DNA of 64,000 nt, from assembly GCA_024707305.1 (NCBI GenBank), contig JANPZZ010000026.1, forward strand, positions 1 to 64,000, written 5' to 3'. Source of the stretch: Chitinophagaceae bacterium (GTDB lineage Bacteria > Bacteroidota > Bacteroidia > Chitinophagales > Chitinophagaceae). The translations under genes were made by a program, and so were the position numbers. Position 1 is the first letter of the stretch. Every line of letters begins with the position of its first letter. The notes beneath the pieces are model-generated. The model saw nothing but the letters and a program-made list of their open reading frames with translations, was not told the origin of the DNA and made no database searches. Shown one piece after another: positions 49,266 to 57,687 of this stretch.

Positions 49266-49353
49266 ATATTTGGCTCAAACTCGGGAAAAATGACAGTTTG
49301 AGCCAAATATGTTATATAGTTGGCTCAAACTTGAGGAAAAAGGTAGTTTGAGC
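49266..49353. repeat. Tandem double hairpin
   Basis: Hairpin 1 has perfect 16-base arms ATATTTGGCTCAAACT (49266-49281) and AGTTTGAGCCAAATAT (49295-49310). Hairpin 2 repeats the core GGCTCAAACT / AGTTTGAGC (to 49353). Both loops are 13 bases and alike (CGGGAAAAATGAC, TGAGGAAAAAGGT). The units repeat with a 50-base period. Confidence 0.8.
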
Positions 49354-49500
49354 TTTCGTCACTAATTTCGGTGTAGAACAAAATGCGCATTCATCCGCAT
49401 TGGTCCAAAACAATATAACGATGGATGAACTTTATCAGTAACAAGAAATTCTGTTTAATTTCACGCTTTCAAGCTCACCTTTCACGAAAATAATTTCCCG

Positions 49501-50339
49501 ATGAAAAAGTTTCTTGCAGTTTTTGATGGCTACAATTTCTCCACGGCCACGATGCGTTATGGAATACAACTGGCGGAAAAGGCGGAGGCGCAGCTGGTAG
49601 GTGTATTTCTCGATGAATCTTCGTATCGTAGTTTCAATATCGCCACTATCATAACGAACGAGAATGAGCCCGAGAAAAAAATCAAAGCCCTTGAAGAGAA
49701 AGACAGGCTGAAACGTGAAAATGCAGTGCGTCAGTTTCAGGCGGCCTGCGGCAAAGCGGGTATTGCTTATACCGTGCACAGAAATAAAGGAATTGCCATT
49801 CAGGAATTAATTCAGGAAACGATGTTTGCCGATCTGCTGATCATCGACAAACAAGAAAGCTTCTCTCGTCGCCGGCAAAAGCCGCCCACAGCTTTCATCC
49901 GACAATTACTCGCGTCCCTGCAATGTCCTGCAGTAGTGGTGCCTTCCTCCCATAAGGTCATCAACAAAGTTGTTTTGTTGTACGACGGTCAGCCTTCGTC
50001 AACCTATGCATTCCGTCAGTTTAGCTATTTGCTGGGCGACATGCAAAGTACAACTGTAGAAGTGGTAACCGCCCGGAGTGAGAAAGCAGCTTCTACACGT
50101 TTGCCGCATAATAAACTGGTTCGCGAGTGGCTAAAAAAACATTTCCCCAAAGCCACATTTACCTTGCTAAAAGGCGAGGCAGAAAAAAGATTTCAGCACA
50201 TTTAGGAAGTCACGGCTCGAATGAACTGGTTGTGCTCGGCGCTTACCGACGCAATGAAGTCTCCCGGTGGTTCCGCACCAGCATGGCCGATGTGCTGATG
50301 CAGGAGCTGGATACGCCATTGTTTATTGCGCATAAGTGA
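49501..50339 (+). CDS. Tandem universal stress protein (one frameshift)
   Basis: About 279 residues. The first UspA-like half starts MKKFLAVFDGYNFSTATMRY and the second at VVLLYDGQPSSTYAFRQF. The A run 50183-50188 has one A too many; removal joins LLKGEAEKKISAH to LGSHGSNELVVLGAYRR and the end TPLFIAHK at 50339. The ATP-binding glycines of the classical motif are only partly kept (VVLGAYRRNEVSRWFR). Such proteins respond to stress through protein contacts or nucleotide binding. A CGATGNN array starts four bases after the stop. Confidence 0.85.
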
Positions 50340-50343
50340 GAGA

Positions 50344-50438
50344 TCGATGATCGATGACCGATGATCGATGACCGATGATCGATGTCCGATGATCGATGTT
50401 CGATGACCGATGTCCGATGATCGATGATCGATGTCCGA
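50344..50438. repeat. CGATGNN heptamer array
   Basis: About thirteen units CGATGAT / CGATGAC / CGATGTC / CGATGTT in direct tandem, starting within five bases of the universal stress protein stop codon. Same orientation and unit type as 36438-36550. Confidence 0.92.
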
Positions 50439-50523
50439 CCATCTGTTTTCAAATTTCTTTTTCCCTACTGACATACTGTTGTCACTACCCGGTTTTTTCT
50501 TTGAGTTCTAAATCAAACCAATC

Positions 50524-51028
50524 ATGACAACAATTAGTATGAAATCGGAAGTTGCGCCTATTAATCTCGATGAGATGTTGCAACGTTGGCAGGGTCATCG
50601 CTCGTTGACACGCCGTGTTATTGACAGTTTTCCTGAAAACGAGTTGTTTACATTTTCAATTGGCGGTATGCGCCCCTTCGCAGCAATGGTGCACGAGTTT
50701 TTGCAAAATGACCGTGCCGGGCCTCCAGGGTATTATCAAAGGAGTATGGGCAAAGGCCGATGAAGCATTCGCTTCGCGCGAGTGGCCCAAAACAAAAGCA
50801 GGCTTGCTGGAGCTTTGGGATAAAACTACCATCGAAATCAACGAACTCTGGAAAGACGCGGCTCCCGAACGATTCCAGGAAAGAGATGTGGCTTTTGGTA
50901 TGTGGGAAGACAAAATGCACGGCACCTTCGCCTATCTCGTCGACAATGAAATCCACCACCGCGGACAGGCTTATGTTTACCTGCGTGCTCTTGGTATTGA
51001 GCCACCACCGTTTTGGGAGAGAGGATAG
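50524..51028 (+). CDS. DinB-family protein (one frameshift)
   Basis: About 168 residues. The four-helix DinB fold carries metal-binding His residues in MVHEFLQ and NEIHHRGQAYVYLR. The frame breaks at the A run 50705-50708; dropping one A joins MVHEFLQ to MTVPGLQGIIKGVWAKA. DinB-like enzymes are metal-dependent thiol or other transferases (bacillithiol and mycothiol S-transferases are examples). The substrate here is unknown. Convergent with the LacI gene across a heptamer inverted repeat. Confidence 0.85.
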
Positions 51029-51049
51029 GAGTTAGATGGGAGATGAGAG

Positions 51050-51255
51050 ATGGTGGATGGTGGATGGTGGATGGTCGATGATCGAAGGAATGCTGAGTTA
51101 GTTGGCTGCCAATGCTTATTTCAAAAGCGGTATCCTGAATTCTAAATACTCCCCGACCATCGACCATCGATCATCCACCATCCACCATCCACCATCCACC
51201 ATCAATCATCCACCATCCCTCATCCATCATCCCTCATCCACCATCGATCATCGCT
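51050..51255. repeat. Inverted heptamer arrays between convergent genes
   Basis: Left array 51050-51084 has GGTGGAT units on the plus strand. Right array 51155-51255 has about fourteen ATCCACC/ATCATCC/ACCATCG units, the complementary orientation. A 70-base non-repetitive spacer lies between. The right array extends into the 3' end of the lacI-type gene. Confidence 0.9.
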
Positions 51256-52283
51256 CTCTCTCTACTCGACTCCCTCACAATCAACTGCGGTGCGAGGCTT
51301 TTGGTTTCAAAATCGGTGGGAGGGCGTTTCGACTCGATCATTTGGAGCAACAATGATGTTGAAATTTCACCCATCTCGAATGCGGGTTGTTTGATGATGG
51401 ACAAGGGTGGATCAATTAATTCCGTCAGGTCAGAATTTGAAAATCCGATCAATCCCATTTTTTCCGGCACACTGATATTTCTCGATTTTAAAACGCGCAG
51501 GCAACCGGTGGTGAGTTTATCACTTAATGCGATAATCGCATCAGGTTGTTCTGGCAGCGACAGCAACTGATCAATCGCTTCTTCTACCTCCTGGCGAATA
51601 AGACCGCCATGCGGACAATGCAACATCAGCGAAGGATCAACAACAATGCCCATTTCAGTCAGCGCTGACGTGTATCCGGCCATGCGGTCGCGCGAAATGG
51701 AAAGATATTTGCTACCTGCAACTGCAGCAATACGTTTGTAACCGTTTTTCGACAGGTGCATGGTTGCATCGTACGATCCACGGTAGCTGTCAACCGTTAC
51801 TTTGTGGGTATTTATTTCCGAGACAATTCTGTCGAAAAAAACAATCGGCATGCCGCGATCGAAGAGTTCGCGGAAGCCGGAGAAATCGGTGGTTTCAGCA
51901 GAAACCGAAACGATCAGCCCGTCAATAGAACGCGAAGTGAGATAATTCAGGTTGATGCCTTCCCGCTCGCTAGATTCGCGACTTTGGGAGATAATTACAT
52001 TATAACCATTCTGATATGCAATGGATTCAATCCCATCGATTGCCTGCGAAAAAAAGCTGTTGGCGATCTCCGCCACAATAACTCCTATTGAACGGCTTCG
52101 GCGTTCCTTCAAACTAAGAGCTATTGGGTTCGGGTGATAGTTGATCTTTTCCGCATATTCCAGCACCAGCTTTTTCGTTTCCGGACTGATCTCATAGCTG
52201 TCGCGCAGGGCCCGCGACACGGTGGAAGTGGAAAGCCCCAATGCCCTGGCAATATCTTTTATAGTAACCGCTTCAAATTTCAT
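51234..52283 (-). CDS. LacI-family transcriptional regulator of the pectin locus
   Basis: 349 residues. N-terminal DNA-binding part TIKDIARALGLSTSTVSRAL with the hinge helix region NPIALSLKERRSRSIGV, then the periplasmic-binding-protein-like sensor domain (ANSFFSQAIDGIESIAYQ, IALSDKLTTGCLRVLKSR). Divergent from susC, so it probably controls the pectin locus in response to a sugar acid. The last codons (AMIDGG) and the TGA stop are encoded by the heptamer array at 51155-51255, so the array has replaced or extended the native C-terminus. Confidence 0.92.
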   Translation of the reverse strand: MKFEAVTIKDIARALGLSTSTVSRALRDSYEISPETKKLVLEYAEKINYHPNPIALSLKERRSRSIGVIVAEIANSFFSQAIDGIESIAYQNGYNVIISQSRESSEREGINLNYLTSRSIDGLIVSVSAETTDFSGFRELFDRGMPIVFFDRIVSEINTHKVTVDSYRGSYDATMHLSKNGYKRIAAVAGSKYLSISRDRMAGYTSALTEMGIVVDPSLMLHCPHGGLIRQEVEEAIDQLLSLPEQPDAIIALSDKLTTGCLRVLKSRNISVPEKMGLIGFSNSDLTELIDPPLSIIKQPAFEMGEISTSLLLQMIESKRPPTDFETKSLAPQLIVRESSRERAMIDGG

Positions 52284-52531
52284 AGTTTCTACAGGGAAAG
52301 TGGTTGTATTAGGAATCGTTTAAAGATAACCATTTTTACGTGCGGAAAAGGCTTCAAACCCCATGCATTTCTTCTATTATTTCCTGGTAATCATCACCGT
52401 GCAATGTTATCTTAAACAACATGTAAATAAAACCGGAGCATTGGCTCTAAAAAATGCCCGCAGATACTACCAGGGATATTTTATGACCTCCATTTTCATA
52501 ACTAACCCCTTGTTTTCCAATTTAAAATGAG

Positions 52532-52549
52532 ATCGTTGCCGGGAACGAT
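52532..52549. promoter_or_regulatory. Candidate LacI-type operator upstream of susC
   Basis: ATCGTTGCCGGGAACGAT is an 18-base palindrome with one mismatched pair and a central CG, the form typical of LacI-family operators. It lies in the 377-base divergent region 52284-52660, about 112 bases before the SusC start. A half-site ATCGTT occurs at 52315-52320 near the regulator gene. Nothing else recognisable was found in this gap. Confidence 0.5.
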
Positions 52550-52660
52550 TGCGTAAATAAAAGCCTCCCTGTCGGTACCGCAATCCCTAAAATCTGAGTA
52601 GACTTGTTACGCCAATCAGAAGAAAAAATTGCTTGTTTTATTAATCAAAACGATTGCAGT

Positions 52661-55600
52661 ATGAAAAAACTACTGTTCCTTATGCTCTTGATATCTGCGA
52701 GCGTAATTGGGGCATTTGCTCAAAACCGGCAGGTTTCGGGTGTTGTAACATCCAGCGAAGCCTCTGGCCCGGTTGAAGGAGCAACCGTTACGGTAAAAGG
52801 TACAACCACCTCCGTCGTCACCGATGCACAGGGACGTTACCGCATCACGGTTCCCGCAGCCAACTCCATCCTTGTTTTCAGTCACACCGGTTTTGTAAGC
52901 ATTGAATTGCCCACCGCAGGCAAAACAACGGTCGATGCATCCATGCTTCCCCAGGTAAAATCGCTTGACGATGTGGTGGTAATCGGTTACCAAACCGTAA
53001 GGCGCGCCGACCTCACGGGTTCCGTATCGTCGATTAATGCGCGCGATCTGAAAGACATTCCCATTAACTCCGCTGCGGAAGCGCTGGCCGGTCGTCTGGC
53101 GGGTGTGCAAATTATTCAGTCGGAAGGTTCACCTGACGCATCCGCTGTTATCCGCGTTCGTGGTGGTGGTTCCATTACACAGGACAACTCGCCACTGTAC
53201 GTTGTTGACGGAATGCAGGTTGAAAATGCACTCTCTGTGCTTGCCCCACAGGATATCGAATCGATCGATGTATTGAAAGATGCATCTGCAACTGCGATCT
53301 ATGGTGCGCGCGGCGCAAATGGCGTAGTGATCATTACCACAAAAGGCGGCCGCAATCGCAAAACACGCATCAACTACAATGGACTTGCCGGTATCCGCAA
53401 CCTGGCCAACAAACTCGATGTGATGGATCCTTACGAGTTTGTAATGTACCAGTACGAGCGCAGCCGCGGAAGCCAGACAGAGCGTAACGATTTCCAAAAC
53501 GTCTATGGCCGTTGGGAAGACCTGGATTTGTATAAATACGCCCGCATGGCCGACTGGCAGGAAGAAATGTTTGGTCGCAACGCACTCATGCAAACACACA
53601 ACGTCAGTATGGTGGGTGGAAATGAGTCAACAACATTCAACCTCAGTCTTACTTCCAACAAAGAACAGGGCATTATGCTTGGTTCTGATTTTGACAGAAA
53701 GCTGGTCAATTTCAAGTTCGATCATAAAGTAAACAAGAAACTGAAAGTGGGAATGGCGGTTCGTTATAACAACACTGTGGTGAATGGAGCTGGCACTGCC
53801 AACGAAGGATCATCAGCAACCAACCGTCTTCGTCATGCAATTAAATACAGACCTATCCTGATGGCCGGTCAGAGTATGTTTGATTATGATCCTGACTATG
53901 CCGACCAGACAAATGCAAACAGTCTCGCGCTGGTGAATCCTATTTTGTTAAACCAGGCGGAATATCGTAAAAACCGTACAGGTACCGCCAATATCAGCGG
54001 CTTCTTCCAGTACGATATCAATAAATATCTTTCATTCAAATCAACACTTGGTTATGATGTTTCAAACATCAGACAGGATGCTTTTAACGACACCATCACT
54101 TCTGTAGCACGTCAGAACTCAAACATGCCGACAGCGCAAATCAACACGATTGCCCGCACGGTGCTGACAAATTCAAATGTGCTCACATTTACGATGAATA
54201 AATCCAATAGCCGTTTTAGCGAGAAGAACGACCTGACGGTTTTAGTGGGACAGGAAACATATGAAGCCACAAATAAGAACTATCGGATTGAAACGCGTTA
54301 TTTCCCTGTTGGTATTACCGCAAAAGCAGCACTTGGTAATATGGGCCTGGGAAGTGCGCCAGTTGGGACTTCGCAGCCGCCTCCGGTTTCAAATGAAGGC
54401 GTTTTCCGTTTGTCGTCATTTTTCGGACAGGCCAGCTACGCTTATGATAAAAAGTACCTGTTGACTTTGAGTATGAGAGCAGATGGTGCTTCCAAGTTTG
54501 CCGAAGGAAATCGTTGGGGTTATTTCCCATCAGCTTCCGTTGCGTGGAGAGCTTTACAGGAAGACTTCATGGAATTTCTTACACCCACATTCAGCGATTT
54601 GAAGCTGCGTGTGAGTTATGGTAAAGCGGGTAACAACCGGATTGATGATTTCCAGTTTCTTTCACTCTTCGAAGCGCTTACTTATTACAGTGTGAATGAT
54701 CAGTTGATTACGGCTTACCGTCCACGTTCACTGGCCAATCAACACCTGGTATGGGAAAGCACGATCTCTCAAAATATTGGTTTGGATATGGGCTTCCTGA
54801 GAGATCGTCTTGCTGTTTCAGTAGATCTTTATCATAACAAAACCAAAGACCTGCTGGTAAATGTACCGGTACCAACCAGCTCGGGTTATACGTCTCAAAT
54901 ACAAAACGTAGGTAGCACGTCGAACAAAGGTGTGGAAGTGCAAATCAATGGGGTACCCATTGCGAAAGGCGATTTTACGTGGAGAGCGAACTTCAATATT
55001 TCATTTAATAAAAATAATATCGAATCACTTGGCAGGTTCCAGGATTTCTTCCTCGCTTCTTCTACATGGGGTGGTGGCAACCAGCCTTCCGACTTCGTAG
55101 TGCGTCCCGGTATTTCAGTAGGAAGTATCTGGGGTTTGATTACAGACGGTTATTACGCAATCGAAGATTTCGATTTTAACAACGGCGCTTATACTTTGAA
55201 GCCAAATGTTGCATCCAATCAAAGTATAACTGCAACAACACCACAACCCGGAATGCTGAAGTTCAGGGATGTGAATAATGATGGTGTTGTTGACGACAAA
55301 GACCGTACGGTAATTGGCAGCACTCAGCCAAAGTTCTTTGGTGGTTTAAACCAACAGTTCAACTATAAGAATTTTGACCTGAGTGTGTTTGTCAACTTCC
55401 AGGTGGGTAATGATGTGTACAATGCCAACAAACTGGAGTTTACAAGTGGTTATACACCCAATTCAAACCTGCTGGCGATGATGAATGGCCGCTGGCGCAC
55501 AGTTGATGCAAACGGGGTGGTGGTGACTGACCCCGCAGCGCTTGCAAAATTGAATGAAGGCGTTGGGTTGTGGGCTCCTTTGCGAAGTGCCAGTTCATTC

Positions 55601-55873
55601 TATGTTCATAGTTGGGCCATAGAAGATGGATCTTTCCTTCGTATCAATAACATTACACTTGGTTATACATTACCTGCAAATATTTTAAAGCGTGTGGGAA
55701 TCCAAAGTCTGCGTGTGTATGGAACTGTAAACAACCTGGCGGTATTTACAAAGTACACAGGATACGATCCGGAGGTAAACACACGGCGCAATACGCCGCT
55801 CACGCCTGGGGTAGACTATTCGGCCTATCCGCGTAGCCGCGCGTATATTGTTGGATTAAACCTGTCATTGTAA
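52661..55873 (+). CDS. SusC/RagA-family TonB-dependent outer membrane receptor
   Basis: 1070 residues from 52661, which opens the signal peptide MKKLLFLMLLISASVIGAF. In order: a carboxypeptidase-D-like regulatory domain (QVSGVVTSSEASGPVEG), a TonB-box-like DDVVVIGYQTV, the plug (VRGGGSITQDNSPLYVVDG, DVLKDASATAIYGARGANG), and a long barrel ending YIVGLNLSL. It forms the outer membrane channel that imports oligosaccharides with SusD as lid. susD follows after 19 bases. The neighbouring pectin enzymes suggest oligogalacturonides as cargo. Confidence 0.96.
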   Translation: MKKLLFLMLLISASVIGAFAQNRQVSGVVTSSEASGPVEGATVTVKGTTTSVVTDAQGRYRITVPAANSILVFSHTGFVSIELPTAGKTTVDASMLPQVKSLDDVVVIGYQTVRRADLTGSVSSINARDLKDIPINSAAEALAGRLAGVQIIQSEGSPDASAVIRVRGGGSITQDNSPLYVVDGMQVENALSVLAPQDIESIDVLKDASATAIYGARGANGVVIITTKGGRNRKTRINYNGLAGIRNLANKLDVMDPYEFVMYQYERSRGSQTERNDFQNVYGRWEDLDLYKYARMADWQEEMFGRNALMQTHNVSMVGGNESTTFNLSLTSNKEQGIMLGSDFDRKLVNFKFDHKVNKKLKVGMAVRYNNTVVNGAGTANEGSSATNRLRHAIKYRPILMAGQSMFDYDPDYADQTNANSLALVNPILLNQAEYRKNRTGTANISGFFQYDINKYLSFKSTLGYDVSNIRQDAFNDTITSVARQNSNMPTAQINTIARTVLTNSNVLTFTMNKSNSRFSEKNDLTVLVGQETYEATNKNYRIETRYFPVGITAKAALGNMGLGSAPVGTSQPPPVSNEGVFRLSSFFGQASYAYDKKYLLTLSMRADGASKFAEGNRWGYFPSASVAWRALQEDFMEFLTPTFSDLKLRVSYGKAGNNRIDDFQFLSLFEALTYYSVNDQLITAYRPRSLANQHLVWESTISQNIGLDMGFLRDRLAVSVDLYHNKTKDLLVNVPVPTSSGYTSQIQNVGSTSNKGVEVQINGVPIAKGDFTWRANFNISFNKNNIESLGRFQDFFLASSTWGGGNQPSDFVVRPGISVGSIWGLITDGYYAIEDFDFNNGAYTLKPNVASNQSITATTPQPGMLKFRDVNNDGVVDDKDRTVIGSTQPKFFGGLNQQFNYKNFDLSVFVNFQVGNDVYNANKLEFTSGYTPNSNLLAMMNGRWRTVDANGVVVTDPAALAKLNEGVGLWAPLRSASSFYVHSWAIEDGSFLRINNITLGYTLPANILKRVGIQSLRVYGTVNNLAVFTKYTGYDPEVNTRRNTPLTPGVDYSAYPRSRAYIVGLNLSL

Positions 55874-55892
55874 ACCCATTAATAACTCAAAG

Positions 55893-57662
55893 ATGAAAGC
55901 AAACTTTATTTCAAAGGGACGCAGTATCGCCCTTGGCCTGCTGGCAACATCCTTGGTATTGGGTTCCTGCAAAAAATACCTGACAGTTGATCCCGTATCA
56001 TCATTCGGGACCGACTATGTCTTTAGCAATATTACCAACGCTGATCTCGCTGTGCTGGGTGTATATGCATCACTTGGCGGCGACCAGGGGTATGGAATTC
56101 GTCTCAGCATGTATTATCCTTATGATAATGATGAAATGATGGGACAGAGCGGTGATCCCGGCGACAATGAGCGTCGCGATATTGCCCGTTATAATACTAA
56201 ACCCAGTAACACACAACTGGCAAACCCGTTTAATCAATTGTATGCCGGAATTGAAAGGGCGAATATTTGTATCTACAATATTCCACGCATGTCGATTTAC
56301 ACGAATGGAAGTGAATCGCAAAAAGCAAGATTGCGCCACTTGTATGGTGAAGCATTAACATTGCGTGCACAGTTTTACCTGGAGCTGATTCGTAACTGGG
56401 GCGATGTGCCTGCACAATGGCAACCATCCAGTATGGAAACGGATCTGTTTAAAACTAAAACAAACCGCGACGAAATTTATGATAAGCTGCTGGAAGATCT
56501 TGCTGAAGCAGCAACGCTTGTTCCCTGGCGTAAAGAAGCGCCAGGTTACACCAACGAACGCATTACACAAGGTGCTGTAAGAGCTTTGCGTGCACGCATC
56601 GCGCTATTCCGTGGAGGTTATTCACTGCGACTCAATCGCCAGATGGAACGCCCTGCGAACTATAAAGATTTCTACCAGATTGCAAAAGATGAATGTGCTG
56701 CAATCATGGCACGTACTGGCGATCATAACCTGAACCCCAGCTTCCAGGCAGTGTTTGAAGACGCAATTGGTGCACACGTTGAAGAGCCCAATGGCGAAGT
56801 GATCTGGGAAGTGGGTATGACGGGTGGGGGAACTGGTTTCGGTGACAGCAAACTGGGTTATTACAATGGTCCGCGATACAACAACACAGGTAACTCTGCA
56901 CTTACCATTTTGCCAACTTTCTTCTATGCATATGACAGTCTGGATACACGTCGCGATGTGACCTGTGCTCCTTATAACATCAACCAGAATTTTACGCTTG
57001 CGGGCCGTACGCTGGCAACAATGGTAGATGGAAAATTCCGCCGCGACTGGACAAGCCAGGTTGCATCAGCTGCGCAATACTTTGGAACCAACTGGCCCAT
57101 GATTCGTTTGAGCGACGTATTGTTGATGTTTGCTGAGGCCGACAACGAAATTGGTAATGGTCCGTCTGGTGCAGCTATTGCGGCTTATGAAAAAGTAAGA
57201 CTTCGCGCATTTGGTGGAAATGCATCTCTCATTGGCACCACGCCTACAACCTATCAGGGATTTTTTGATGCGGTGATGAATGAGCGCATGCTGGAACTGG
57301 GAGGAGAAGGAATTCGTAAATATGATCTGATACGCTGGAATAAACTGAAGGAAAGAATGGACGCGGTAAAAGAGGAGATGAGAAAAATGGTGGCAAAAGA
57401 AGCGCCTTATGAAGACCTTCCTTCAACCATGTATTTCCTGCCTAATCAAACAACGATGGTTTGGTATGGATCGTTTTATAAACCAACGCCCGCAACTGCA
57501 CCCTCGGGTTATACAGGTGTTGCATGGATAGGTAGTTCAATTACAACAACCATTACCAACATTCTCGCGGTGTCGTTTGAACCAAATAAATCAGAATTGC
57601 TTCCACTTCCTCAGGCAAGTCTGGATGCAAACCCGAACCTTACACAGGATTACGGACATTGA
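55893..57662 (+). CDS. SusD/RagB-family surface glycan-binding lipoprotein
   Basis: 589 residues with a lipoprotein signal (LGLLATSLVLGSCKKYLTVD; Cys is the acylation site). The TPR-like helical body is typical (YGEALTLRAQFYLELIRNWG, NERMLELGGEGIRKYDLIRW). SusD proteins pair with SusC at the cell surface to capture and hand over oligosaccharides. The gene follows susC by 19 bases in the same operon. Confidence 0.95.
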   Translation: MKANFISKGRSIALGLLATSLVLGSCKKYLTVDPVSSFGTDYVFSNITNADLAVLGVYASLGGDQGYGIRLSMYYPYDNDEMMGQSGDPGDNERRDIARYNTKPSNTQLANPFNQLYAGIERANICIYNIPRMSIYTNGSESQKARLRHLYGEALTLRAQFYLELIRNWGDVPAQWQPSSMETDLFKTKTNRDEIYDKLLEDLAEAATLVPWRKEAPGYTNERITQGAVRALRARIALFRGGYSLRLNRQMERPANYKDFYQIAKDECAAIMARTGDHNLNPSFQAVFEDAIGAHVEEPNGEVIWEVGMTGGGTGFGDSKLGYYNGPRYNNTGNSALTILPTFFYAYDSLDTRRDVTCAPYNINQNFTLAGRTLATMVDGKFRRDWTSQVASAAQYFGTNWPMIRLSDVLLMFAEADNEIGNGPSGAAIAAYEKVRLRAFGGNASLIGTTPTTYQGFFDAVMNERMLELGGEGIRKYDLIRWNKLKERMDAVKEEMRKMVAKEAPYEDLPSTMYFLPNQTTMVWYGSFYKPTPATAPSGYTGVAWIGSSITTTITNILAVSFEPNKSELLPLPQASLDANPNLTQDYGH

Positions 57663-57687
57663 TTGAAACCATTAAAAAGATTGATCC

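Noticed and set aside
49266-49353. Double hairpin as integron attC or an insertion-sequence end
   Set aside because: No integrase, no conserved attC core GTTRRRY, and no adjacent transposase or target duplication.
50344-50438. Heptamer arrays as CRISPR
   Set aside because: Units are seven bases and contiguous, with no spacers of 25-40 bases, and no cas gene is present.
50202-50474. Minus-strand frames rich in HRSSDIDHRSS
   Set aside because: Translation of the CGATGNN array. The seven-base period gives a repeated heptapeptide pattern in all frames.
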